This document shows, piece by piece, positions 6,902 to 14,110 of a DNA stretch of 14,237 bases. Location: NCBI GenBank assembly GCA_001574975.1, contig KQ965937.1, positions 1-14,237 on the forward strand, read 5' to 3'. Within the stretch, counting starts at the first letter, position 1. Every line of letters begins with the position of its first letter. Below the pieces are notes generated by a model. The model had not been told where the DNA came from. It did no database searches and saw only the letters and a list, made by a program, of their open reading frames with translations. The stretch is from Gonapodya prolifera JEL478 (lineage: Eukaryota > Monoblepharomycota > Monoblepharidomycetes > Monoblepharidales > Gonapodyaceae). Position numbers and translations under genes: made by a program.

Positions 6902-7715
6902 TTCGAAAAACAGAAACTTTTACGATCGGAATCCACCGACGTCGGAAAGTGTCCCAATCGCATAGACACATAGTTTTCTTTCCATCTTCCACCATCAGAG
7001 AAGTGTTGATTGAACACTCAATATTCGGGATTAACGCGACCGACGTCTTGTCTGTAAAATTGAAAAGTGTATAAATCTCTGGAACTTTCGTAGTCTTGAT
7101 GCTGAAAATTGGTAACATGTTCCACATCGCCTGCCTTTTTTCAATGATTGTGTTTTCTGAAATCCGTACTCCAATGTACGGAAGGTTTGTAAGTATCATA
7201 TTCATTCTTTCGTTGTCTGTTTCGCGATAGTACTTTATTGCATTGATTGTGCAAATCGTGTTGTTTGCTTTGAACACAATCGGGTTCATATTTCTTACTG
7301 TACACATTCGTTCTCGCGGCGAGAAGGTGTTTCTAAAGAAGCGATCATCAAAATAGCAAACAACGTCGTGGATAACGATATGTATCCTTCCATCTTCCTT
7401 TGAAGCTGGGAGAGTCGCCAAATACACTCCAGGGTCAATTTCGTCTTCAAATTTGTGAGCAAAAGTAACTTCTTGTTCGACTTTTTTAGATGCCCTGAGA
7501 ATCTTAATCTTGTTCAAATGAATTTCCACAAAAGCAAAATCAACTCCACCTATTGTAAAATATTGCGATTTAAGCTGTTTGGGGAGCGATATGCTTTTAC
7601 CAAAGTGTTTTTTACTGTTTGAATATCTTTCGATTGTGCGGTCATCAATCATCTTTTCTCCGATCAGTATAGTATGATCTCCTGTGTAACGTCCGGAGAA
7701 ATTCTTTCGATTCAT
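6897..7715 (-). CDS. Unknown 272-aa protein, possible inactive nucleotidyltransferase fold
   Basis: I do not firmly recognise this protein. The central part (about 95-145) reads as a strand YLATLPAS, a turn DGR, then IHIVIHDVVCYFDDRFF and SPRERM. This resembles the 'fDvl.ynG...pf.eR' region of mRNA-capping guanylyltransferases, RNA ligases and the related cap-binding domain of snurportin. The catalytic KxDG lysine motif of active enzymes is not seen, so if related it would be a non-catalytic binding version. The N-terminus (1-45) is basic, and there is no membrane segment. The ATG at 7715 follows AATATCCAACAAAAAAATG upstream sequence with ATATAAAT directly before it. It shares a strand and close spacing with the membrane-protein gene. 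The fold suggestion is weak; the gene itself is well supported. Confidence 0.7.
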   Translation of the reverse strand: MNRKNFSGRYTGDHTILIGEKMIDDRTIERYSNSKKHFGKSISLPKQLKSQYFTIGGVDFAFVEIHLNKIKILRASKKVEQEVTFAHKFEDEIDPGVYLATLPASKEDGRIHIVIHDVVCYFDDRFFRNTFSPRERMCTVRNMNPIVFKANNTICTINAIKYYRETDNERMNMILTNLPYIGVRISENTIIEKRQAMWNMLPIFSIKTTKVPEIYTLFNFTDKTSVALIPNIECSINTSLMVEDGKKTMCLCDWDTFRRRWIPIVKVSVFRK

Positions 7716-7749
7716 ATTTATATGTAATATCCAACAAAAAAATGAAAAT

Positions 7750-7759
7750 GTTTGTTTAC
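7750..7759 (-). promoter_or_regulatory. GTAAACAAAC element upstream of the 272-aa gene
   Basis: The minus strand reads GTAAACAAAC, 35-44 bases upstream of the ATG at 7715. The same 10-mer occurs upstream of the clamp and reductase genes, but there it is on the opposite strand relative to the gene. Confidence 0.35.
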
Positions 7760-7764
7760 ATATG

Positions 7765-8731
7765 TCATTTTACGAGATTATGAATGCATTGATGGAACTC
7801 GTCCAATGATTGAAAGAGGCAGATACTTGGAAGCACTCCTTTCAGAGCCACGAAGTGCTTCACGTTCTTGATATATATCAGCAGTGATCTGAACAATTGT
7901 TCGTCAGTCAACTTATCCATTGGCGTTGGTCTGTCGAAATAGTCCATTGGATCGACTCCAAAAACCGTGTTTCTGTCCAAATAGTTCCTAGGATCGACCT
8001 CTGAAACAGTGGTGGAAACGTCAGCTGGTTTACGCCTCGGGTCTCGATTCCGAGGATCATAAGGAACCGGTCGGGATTGTTGAAATCTAGGTCGAATTGG
8101 TTGGGGAGTCTCAAAGACGACGTATTGCTGACGATGCCTGGTCGAAGCGTCATTGTACCTAGGGCTAGGTTGTTGTTGATAACTTTGGTAAGGCGGTCCT
8201 TGTTGTTGATAACTATGGTAAGGTGGTCCTTGTTGTTGATACGGAGGTTGTTGCTGAAGCTTAGGTTGTTGATACGGAGGCTGCTGTTGAATCTTAGGTT
8301 CTTGATAAGGATGGTGATACAGATTCAACTGTGGTGGTTGCTGCAGTTGATGGAGAGGTCGGAGCCTCTGTGGGCGAACCACCGTCGGGAGTCTTGTGTT
8401 GATGGGGTGTGGTGGTTTTTCGCGCCTTCGTTCACTCCAAGTAGGAGAGTGGCGAGGAGGAGTTGATCCAGCATGAAGTGTACAACCGGTATCAGAGACG
8501 TTGACCTCGAAATGATCTGAACATGCGTGTAAGTATAGATCAGATTAAGCGAAGCAGATTAAACGTACCATCGTACGGTCCTGATGCACGGACCGGACTA
8601 TATGGAGACCGAGATCGATTTCGAGTTCGAGTTCGAGAGCCAGAGCGAGAGCGAGAGGGAGAGCGAGAGCCAGAGCGCGAGCCAGAGGGAGAGTGCATGG
8701 ATGGAGAATGGGACGGAGATCGAGAGGACAT
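7765..8731 (-). CDS. Spliced SR-rich / Pro-Gln-rich protein (two exons)
   Basis: I propose one gene with exon 1 at 8731-8569 and exon 2 at 8516-7765, giving 304 residues. The exon 2 frame has no ATG for its first about 220 codons, so it cannot start alone. The exon 1 frame starts at an ATG behind a TATA box but stops inside the intron. Splicing joins the two in frame (phase 1). Residues 1-54 are arginine-serine dipeptides, like SR splicing factors or phosphorylated viral basic proteins. The middle is proline/glutamine-rich with ten-residue SYQQQGPPYH-type repeats. The C-terminal about 75 residues look folded (EQLFRSLLIYIKNVKHFV...). It may be a nucleic-acid-binding or scaffold-forming protein. 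A frameshift or assembly error would be the alternative, but no frame change is needed if the intron is accepted. Confidence 0.75.
8171..8280 (-). repeat. In-gene tandem repeats coding for YQQQGPPY
   Basis: TGTTGTTGAT starts at 8171, 8201 and 8231 on the plus strand, a 30-nt period that encodes ten residues per unit. The string GATACGGAGG at 8238 and 8271 gives a related 33-nt unit encoding PPYQQPKLQQQ-like repeats. Periods are multiples of three, so copy-number change would keep the frame. Confidence 0.85.
8517..8568 (-). other. Predicted 52-nt spliceosomal-type intron
   Basis: On the minus strand the segment begins GTACGT and ends TTCAG, with a candidate branch site CTGAT (matching CURAY) about 25 bases before the 3' end. 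It contains in-frame stops in the frames of both flanking exons. Its length is not a multiple of three, and removal joins the SR and Pro/Gln frames exactly. A length of 52 nt is short but within the range of introns in protists and some giant viruses. It is predicted from sequence only. Confidence 0.72.
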
Positions 8732-8774
8732 GTGTTCTGAGAGCTGAGTGGTGGAAGACAGTGGAGTCAGGCGG

Positions 8775-8782
8775 TTTATATA
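8775..8782 (-). promoter_or_regulatory. TATA box of the spliced SR/PQ gene
   Basis: The minus strand reads TATATAAA, 44-51 bases upstream of the exon 1 ATG. That leaves about 15-20 bases of leader if transcription starts some 30 bases downstream. Confidence 0.6.
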
Positions 8783-8787
8783 TGAGT

Positions 8788-8813
8788 GAACAAACGGGTC
8801 TCGTTGTTTGTTC
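8788..8813. promoter_or_regulatory. Inverted repeat GAACAAAC-N10-GTTTGTTC
   Basis: There are two perfect 8-bp arms with a 10-bp spacer in the divergent promoter region, directly behind the TATA box of the spliced gene and 70 bases before the plus-strand ATG. It could bind a dimeric regulator. GAGTGAACAAAC at 8784-8795 recurs exactly at 14107-14118 in the right-end repeats. Confidence 0.5.
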
Positions 8814-8859
8814 GTTCAGGTCTTCGCCACAGATCACTCGGATAAATTATATGGTCGCA

Positions 8860-8867
8860 TATAAATA
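8860..8867 (+). promoter_or_regulatory. TATA-like box before the 164-aa gene
   Basis: TATAAATA ends 15 bases before the ATG at 8883. It fits a TATA element with a very short leader, or an AT-rich initiator region; the short distance lowers confidence. Confidence 0.4.
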
Positions 8868-8882
8868 AAAGCATATTTAAAA

Positions 8883-9377
8883 ATGATAAATGTAAATAGT
8901 GATGATGAGCACATTGAAGTTATGAAAAATAAGTTTAATACGAAAAATTTTGGACTACAAAACAACTACGTAAACATACATGACAACAACGTTCTAAACG
9001 TGAGTAGCAAGGGTGTTCACCATTATCGAGATTTTGTTCGCCTTCGAAACATGGAGGTATTTTATGAACACGCGTATGATGACTGGTGTATAGACATTGT
9101 GACAGGAATGACAGAGCTTGGTACGATAGAGCGATGGGGAGTGACTGCGGATCAGTTGGATCGGTTCGTAAGAAATGAATGCAATTTATATGCAGGGCCC
9201 AGATGTCAAATGCATACAAATGAATTCAATTTCTTCAAGTACCATGAATATGACATTGGTATACTGTTTCATTATCTGCAAAAGAAAACCCAGAGTTCAT
9301 TCTGTCCAGTCCACTTTGTCAAGATGTTGCGAATGTCACGCTATCGATGCCCTTCGGCCGTTCAAGTTTTTGCATGA
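8883..9377 (+). CDS. Unknown 164-aa protein
   Basis: I do not recognise this protein. It begins with an acidic, Asn-rich region (1-40) and continues with YEHAYDDWCIDIVTG and a stretch with scattered Cys and His (CQMHTNEFNFFKYHEYD, then CPVHF). The Cys/His do not form an obvious zinc-finger spacing. There is no membrane segment or signal peptide. It is transcribed divergently from the spliced SR/PQ gene across a 151-bp region that holds a TATA-like box and an inverted repeat. Its last 42 bases overlap the end of the convergent lipase gene. Codon pattern and promoter placement support it as a real gene. Confidence 0.68.
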   Translation: MINVNSDDEHIEVMKNKFNTKNFGLQNNYVNIHDNNVLNVSSKGVHHYRDFVRLRNMEVFYEHAYDDWCIDIVTGMTELGTIERWGVTADQLDRFVRNECNLYAGPRCQMHTNEFNFFKYHEYDIGILFHYLQKKTQSSFCPVHFVKMLRMSRYRCPSAVQVFA

Positions 9378-10190
9378 ACTTGAGTAATCCGAATCTTGTG
9401 CTAGGTTATATGAGAAATGAATCATATTTATAAAATCGTCTACCGATTCATTTTGCTTCGACCATTGCTTGAATGGTACCTTTATTACCAATTGAGTCCC
9501 AAAACTATCATGCCAATTACGGTTGGAATCGCAAGTGGACCACGTTAACGTTTCGATGAGATCAATTGTGGTTTCGATAATTGTTTTTGGAGATGCTTGT
9601 TTTTTGACGACTGAGGGTCTTTCTGTCTCAATTCTCAACGCCAATGTTGGTCTATTTTGTTTCAAAACATCTATTTGAGCAGGAAAGGGGGCCGAAATAC
9701 CTCCGTCTATTAATATATGACCCTCATAGCAGACTGGATCGAGAAGGAAAGGCAACGCACTTGACGCACACATTGCGTCAATGAGAGTGAAATTGGGTGT
9801 TTCTACATCTGATAAGAAGAAGGGACCTCGCGTGATAGTACATGTCGTTGAGAACGTAAGAGAAATGTTAAACCTGGATTTGATATCAGCGAGTGTCAAA
9901 TATTCACTTAAACCTCTGGATGTCAAGATGGTTCTCAGAGTATTTCGGAAGCCAGTTGTGTTCATTTCACTAGATGCATTGTTCAAAATGATTGCGTCTG
10001 CTATTTCTTGCGGTGACATGCCAATCGCTAATAAACCACAAATGATTGAGCCTGCGGAAACCCCAACAAGAGTCTTGCAGAAAACCAGAGACTTGTCCTG
10101 GTAATATTTATGAAGCGCACCCAGATAGTACACCGCCTTCATTCCCCCACCAGCTACTATCAAGCTCTTATAGAACATACAGTAATACAT
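9336..10190 (-). CDS. Patatin-like phospholipase
   Basis: The 284-residue protein is a patatin-family acyl hydrolase, expected to cleave acyl chains from phospholipids with a Ser-Asp dyad. From the chosen start, the oxyanion-hole motif GGGMKA is at 14-19, the nucleophile elbow GVSAGS at 43-48 (Ser46), the helix motif AMCASSALPFL at 139-149, and the DGG carrying the catalytic Asp at 162-164. All elements are intact, so it should be active. I chose the ATG at 10190 because it lies 10 bases after the previous gene's stop; the frame is open 16 codons further, to 10238, but that would overlap the neighbour. A later ATG at 10178 is also possible. There is no signal peptide or membrane helix. Viral patatins may remodel host or virion membranes. 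Confidence 0.9.
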   Translation of the reverse strand: MYYCMFYKSLIVAGGGMKAVYYLGALHKYYQDKSLVFCKTLVGVSAGSIICGLLAIGMSPQEIADAIILNNASSEMNTTGFRNTLRTILTSRGLSEYLTLADIKSRFNISLTFSTTCTITRGPFFLSDVETPNFTLIDAMCASSALPFLLDPVCYEGHILIDGGISAPFPAQIDVLKQNRPTLALRIETERPSVVKKQASPKTIIETTIDLIETLTWSTCDSNRNWHDSFGTQLVIKVPFKQWSKQNESVDDFINMIHFSYNLAQDSDYSSSCKNLNGRRASIA

Positions 10191-10200
10191 CTGAAAAAAG

Positions 10201-11610
10201 TTATAAAGGAATCGATTTCTTTGATGCGGATTCAACATCAGATATCAAAATTTCCGAGATAAACTTTATCTCCAGTTCACATGAATGGCAAACAACAAAT
10301 TCTACAAATCTATTTTCGGGTGCAATATCATTTTGCGTTTCAATACTCCATTGTGAGGGAGTCGTCCAACCGTCACCATTGGCACCCAGCTTTCCATTTG
10401 CCCCGACGATTCCAATTGGCGTATTCTCCGATCCTACAGATGCACTGATTGTAAAGTTGTTCTTGTGTTCTAAATTATGGTTCAGAGTCAAGGATCTTTT
10501 GAATGGTAACTTGATGCAGCTGCAAAAACAGCATACCTCTGACCTCACAATTGAACTTGAATATTCCTTATCGCATGTCGGCCAGAGTAAATACGTCAGA
10601 GGGATTGGGAACTGCGTTTGTGATTTTGGGTAAGATGCCCACATTCCCGATATATCAGTCTGTAAAATTTCACTTTGTGTTTCCGACGTGGTATTTTTTC
10701 TCGAGAGCGATGGTGGTGTTTCAAGCGGTTTCAAGATTCCAATAAATTTCCTTTCGTAATGCGCATTATCGCAGTAGAATTCAAAAGATACAGATCGCTT
10801 ATTTCTCACAGCCAAATCGACGATTCTGGTATAAACGACATTCATCCTATCTTTCTGCACCAACTTGTTTAGGCTTGGGTTATTTCCAATATGGACGCTC
10901 AATGTCGTGTCTGTTTTGATAATTTGACCGGTTCTATCTACAATAACATGCATCGCCTTTGCAATCATATCGTTGACGGTGATATTTTTTGAATATGCGC
11001 TGGAAGTGTTTATATTGATTGTGTTTGGAACTTCCTTTAGGAGATTAGTTTCTAATATCAAATAGGCTACCAACGTGTTTGAAGAATCGAGGATTGGACT
11101 TGATTGGATATAGCGATGCTCGTTGCCCCCAACAAGAACATGAAATTGAGAGCTTGTCTGTGTTTCCTCGACCTGACTAATAATTTTTATAAATAGCTGT
11201 TTGTACCCTGGAGTGAGGACATTTTCAATTAGACTGCCAATGAGTTTGTCATCATTCGTTGGAATAACAAAAGTAGAAGCAGATTCCTTGAATGAAGAAG
11301 TTCTAGATTCGATGTAATTTATATAGTGCAGCGATTTAGAGATCACATGAATTCTTAGTTTCGACAAGTCGAGATTCACTGGATACGTATTTTCCTCAAA
11401 AACCTGTATCACTACAACTTTTGGATGACTGTTTTTAGAACTGATTGACTCGTTGCTCTTATACGATGAAGATGGTTTCTTGTTTTTTGTTCTTTTAACT
11501 TCCTTTGCAGCAGCTTTCTTTTCTTCATCAGTTGTGCAACAACCCCCTGGCCATACGAGAGAAAAATTGGTACATGTGAATGAGATTACGGACCCAATCA
11601 AAGAAGACAT
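10201..11610 (-). CDS. Unknown 469-aa protein with PAS-like segments
   Basis: I do not firmly recognise this protein. The N-terminus is hydrophobic (5-20), followed by a Cys pair and a Lys/Ser-rich disordered stretch (28-62). Two segments look PAS-like. About 80-192 ends in HRYIQSSPILDSSNTLVAYLILE, the usual closing strands with a 'D-x-x-G/N' turn. About 212-297 begins AMHVIVDRTGQIIKTD and ends YERKFIGILKPLE. A Cys-rich patch follows (C346, C360, C361, C363, C365, then C441 and C444) that could bind metal, and a Gly/Asn loop GIVGANGKLGANGDG lies near 400-414. No kinase or other output domain is present. It could be a sensor or structural protein. The ATG at 11610 is 35 bases after the reductase stop, so the two genes are tandem. 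Confidence 0.72.
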   Translation of the reverse strand: MSSLIGSVISFTCTNFSLVWPGGCCTTDEEKKAAAKEVKRTKNKKPSSSYKSNESISSKNSHPKVVVIQVFEENTYPVNLDLSKLRIHVISKSLHYINYIESRTSSFKESASTFVIPTNDDKLIGSLIENVLTPGYKQLFIKIISQVEETQTSSQFHVLVGGNEHRYIQSSPILDSSNTLVAYLILETNLLKEVPNTININTSSAYSKNITVNDMIAKAMHVIVDRTGQIIKTDTTLSVHIGNNPSLNKLVQKDRMNVVYTRIVDLAVRNKRSVSFEFYCDNAHYERKFIGILKPLETPPSLSRKNTTSETQSEILQTDISGMWASYPKSQTQFPIPLTYLLWPTCDKEYSSSIVRSEVCCFCSCIKLPFKRSLTLNHNLEHKNNFTISASVGSENTPIGIVGANGKLGANGDGWTTPSQWSIETQNDIAPENRFVEFVVCHSCELEIKFISEILISDVESASKKSIPL

Positions 11611-11624
11611 TGGAAAATCTTGGA

Positions 11625-11630
11625 TTTATT
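11625..11630 (-). terminator. Poly(A) signal AATAAA after the reductase gene
   Basis: The minus strand reads AATAAA 16-21 bases downstream of the reductase TGA stop and just before the next ATG (11610). It separates the reductase from the PAS-like gene. Confidence 0.5.
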
Positions 11631-11645
11631 CAAGTAACACAATAT

Positions 11646-13637
11646 TCATTTCAATCCGCATTGGTCTCCATCGCAGAAAGCATCGTAGACCGTATCAACT
11701 CGTACATCTTCTCCAACGACTAGTTCACCACTAAATGCTTGGTTCCTTTCTTTTATTTCAGCAAGCATCTTCAAATACTGATCCTTGGTAATAGTTTCAT
11801 ACGGTAACTGAGGGTAATACGTGGTGTTGAGTGGAAGGAAACTAACTGATTTGAGCTTCGTTTCATACAGACTCAATGCCGGTAGAATTGAATTCTGTTC
11901 CTCTTTTTTGAAGGTGACTGTCATTGATACCAAATTGTCTGACCAAAGCTCTTGCATAAGCGAGGCCAGACCGAGCTGCTCCCAAATGGTCACATCCTGA
12001 AGTGTTCTTACACCCTCTCCTACACACATCGGAAAGGACGCTACCAGTCTTGTTGAGCCAGGTAACTCTTCGGGCTCTATATGATAACCCTGTTTTCTGA
12101 GATCATTAATAACATGAGAATTTCGGTCGAGGCGAACTCGTCTAATGTAGTAAGTAGACTGAGGGTAGTGTATTCCTGGGGTTACACCAGCGAGTAGCGA
12201 CACAGTTCCTGACGGCTTGACTGTTGTTATTTTAATGCTCCGCGGAACGCAAAGCCAGTTTGAATATAACATATCCAGTTGATTCAAATATTCGTAACCA
12301 CTTTTAAGCCACTCTCGGAGAACATTGACGTTGTGCTTCGCAATGAACTGCACAACGCCACTTATTGATACCCCGATTCGACGATTTCTCAATTGAACTG
12401 CATTTATATTCGGATCGGCTGATTTTCCTAGAGTAACTGTTTTGGCGTAAAGGTATCCGCTTTTCAGTGTTTCCAGGAAATCGGACATGTTGTCGCAGTT
12501 AGTTATAAAGCATTCAAGTAAACAACATAATTCATAACTCTCAAGGCCCATCTCCGAACACGGATTGACACCCTTCACTTTCATATCTTTGTGGTTTGGT
12601 TGGTCAGTCATTCTTCCATATTTTCGAGCATTTTCGAGCCAAATAATTCCCGGCTCTCCATTCTTGATAATTGCATCCACGATTTTGGAATAGTCATCGC
12701 CGATGTTCACTTTGACTGAATTGTTGGACGTCCAACCATACGCCATTCTATCGGGGTTGACTTCATAGTTTTTCAAGTTGCCAAACTCTCTGTCATCGAG
12801 ATTCCCAATTGCGATTTGGGAAGATCTCCTCACCCCTCCGGCAACAACACAACAGCCAATCAAATTTTGTATATCAACGATCGTGGTAGTAGAAATAGGT
12901 TTGTTGACGACTCTGTCCAACACTTCTCGTAACTTGATGTGTAGGTCAATGAGAGGTTGAGGTCCACTGGCAATTCCTCCAAAGGTCTTCAGTGGTGTAC
13001 CCTCCTTGCGAATACTGGAGTAGTCAAATAAGACTGTGTTTGAACCAAAAAAGTATGAGCTCAGAAGCAATTCTAGAGATTTGACCCATCCTTCTCTTGT
13101 GTCTTCGATAACATGAGTGTAGGTGTTTTCCTTTGGTTTTTTGATGGTAATGGAACCAGCACCTTCAGTGTCGAAGCCAACGCCGACTCCGAGCATACTT
13201 TGATTCATCATAAAGGTAAATGGAGCTAGAGGATCTTTAAACATCTCATCGGTGCTCACGAAAGCGCAGTTATTCAAAGCTTCATACAATTGTCTGGAGT
13301 TGACAATTTCTGTCCCGCAAGACCAGAGACCCCGACCTGGGGGCAGAAATTTCATAGTAAACATCCTCGTGTACATCTCTTGTGCCGAGCGCTGAGCTTT
13401 CTCTTGATCCCATGTAATATTGTTCCCGAGGACATGGATACGTTGATATGTATAACATCCTTCGACCACGCGCTTGACTGTTTCCCACCAGACTTCATGG
13501 GTCCCGTCCTGTTTGAGCCTGGCGTAAGTCCTCTCGTATACGAGCTTAGATAGTTGATTCGGAAACGGTTCCGGAATGTTTCTATACTTTTCCAAAAAGA
13601 TTGGATCGAGAGTGAACATGATGGGTTTGTTGGTCAT
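11646..13637 (-). CDS. Class II (adenosylcobalamin-dependent) ribonucleoside-triphosphate reductase
   Basis: The 663-residue enzyme makes dNTPs from NTPs using a cobalamin-generated thiyl radical. It follows the monomeric Lactobacillus leichmannii RTPR plan. Cys124 in NNCAF pairs with Cys371 in YELCC as the redox cysteines. NPCSE at 358-362 supplies Asn358, the thiyl Cys360 and Glu362. The C360 to C371 spacing of 11 equals C408 to C419 of RTPR. The C-terminal CDGDQC (Cys655 and Cys660, spacing 5) is the re-reduction pair, matching C731 and C736. PSGTVSLLAGVTPGIH and GGVRRSSQIAIG motifs are also present. All key residues are intact, so it should be active, and no class I small subunit is needed. 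It is about 75 residues shorter than RTPR (739). A TATAAATA box lies 34-41 bases upstream. Confidence 0.93.
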   Translation of the reverse strand: MTNKPIMFTLDPIFLEKYRNIPEPFPNQLSKLVYERTYARLKQDGTHEVWWETVKRVVEGCYTYQRIHVLGNNITWDQEKAQRSAQEMYTRMFTMKFLPPGRGLWSCGTEIVNSRQLYEALNNCAFVSTDEMFKDPLAPFTFMMNQSMLGVGVGFDTEGAGSITIKKPKENTYTHVIEDTREGWVKSLELLLSSYFFGSNTVLFDYSSIRKEGTPLKTFGGIASGPQPLIDLHIKLREVLDRVVNKPISTTTIVDIQNLIGCCVVAGGVRRSSQIAIGNLDDREFGNLKNYEVNPDRMAYGWTSNNSVKVNIGDDYSKIVDAIIKNGEPGIIWLENARKYGRMTDQPNHKDMKVKGVNPCSEMGLESYELCCLLECFITNCDNMSDFLETLKSGYLYAKTVTLGKSADPNINAVQLRNRRIGVSISGVVQFIAKHNVNVLREWLKSGYEYLNQLDMLYSNWLCVPRSIKITTVKPSGTVSLLAGVTPGIHYPQSTYYIRRVRLDRNSHVINDLRKQGYHIEPEELPGSTRLVASFPMCVGEGVRTLQDVTIWEQLGLASLMQELWSDNLVSMTVTFKKEEQNSILPALSLYETKLKSVSFLPLNTTYYPQLPYETITKDQYLKMLAEIKERNQAFSGELVVGEDVRVDTVYDAFCDGDQCGLK

Positions 13638-13670
13638 TTCGGATTGTCTGTGATAATAAAATCGGGAAAA

Positions 13671-13678
13671 TATTTATA
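13671..13678 (-). promoter_or_regulatory. TATA box of the reductase gene
   Basis: The minus strand reads TATAAATA, 34-41 bases upstream of the ATG at 13637. This is the best placed TATA element in the window. Confidence 0.65.
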
Positions 13679-13684
13679 TTCTTG

Positions 13685-13701
13685 AGTAAACAAACAAATT
13701 G
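13685..13701. promoter_or_regulatory. GTAAACAAAC element upstream of the reductase gene
   Basis: The plus strand reads GTAAACAAACAAATTGA, directly upstream of the reductase TATA box. It matches the clamp-gene element at 6213-6233 except for one missing CAAA unit, in the same orientation relative to the gene. Confidence 0.45.
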
Positions 13702-13823
13702 AGTTCAAACAAACAAACAAGCTCCATCTCAATGTATGTGCCAATCTGGTACGATTCAGAAGCATGCTTCCGAAAACCGCATTCCGAGACAGCACAATTT
13801 CCATTGACATCTGCTCTATACAA

Positions 13824-14106
13824 TGCATAAAAGTGCATCTCATCAAATTGACTTCAAATTGTGTGCACATTTGACATCCATTATATACAACTGTGCACAA
13901 AAGTGCACTTCTACAAGTCAATTTCAAATCAACTTCAAATTGAGTGCACATTTGATATCCATTATATACAACTGTGCACAAAAGTGCACTTCTTCAAATC
14001 GACTTCAAATCGACTTCAAATTGAGTGCACATTTGACAACCATTATATACAACTGTGCACAAAAATGCACTTTCTTCAAGTTGACTTCAAATCAAACTTC
14101 AAATTG
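13824..14106. repeat. Right 81-nt tandem repeat array
   Basis: There are two full 81-nt units at 13892-13972 and 13973-14053, a shortened unit at 13824-13891 and a partial one from 14054. Each unit holds GTGCAC, AAAA, GTGCAC (starts 10 nt apart), TTCAAAT-rich direct repeats, a third GTGCAC and the AT-rich string ATTATATACAAC. GTGCAC starts include 13863, 13893, 13903, 13944, 13974, 13984, 14025 and 14055. The unit is inverted relative to the left-end array. Reading frames running through it are by-products of the repeat. It may serve as an origin, enhancer, recombination site or terminal repeat. Confidence 0.92.
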
Positions 14107-14110
14107 GAGT

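Larger units (their letters stand above)
13638..13823. other. Promoter side of the reductase gene and unique spacer
   Basis: After the TATA box and GTAAACAAAC elements, a second run of CAAACAAACAAACAAG lies near 13706-13721, followed by about 100 bases of unremarkable sequence up to the repeat array. I see no gene; an open stretch on the minus strand is composed largely of repeat sequence. Confidence 0.6.

Noticed and set aside
7765-8382. Pro/Gln-rich protein starting at a GTG codon
   Set aside because: GTG starts are not expected in a eukaryotic virus, and the frame stays open upstream without an ATG. Splicing from the SR exon explains it better.
8523-8868. Plus-strand frames rich in Arg/Glu opposite the SR exon
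   Set aside because: They mirror the RS-repeat coding strand. The minus-strand exon has a TATA box and joins a downstream exon, so the plus frames are shadows.
10046-10633. A 195-residue plus-strand frame opposite the lipase and PAS-like genes
   Set aside because: It lies across two well-supported minus-strand genes, has no recognisable motifs, and its composition fits an antisense shadow.
13634-13981. Minus-strand and plus-strand frames through the 81-nt repeats as genes
   Set aside because: They arise because the unit length (81) is a multiple of three and keeps frames open. They translate the same repeat over and over and lack promoters.
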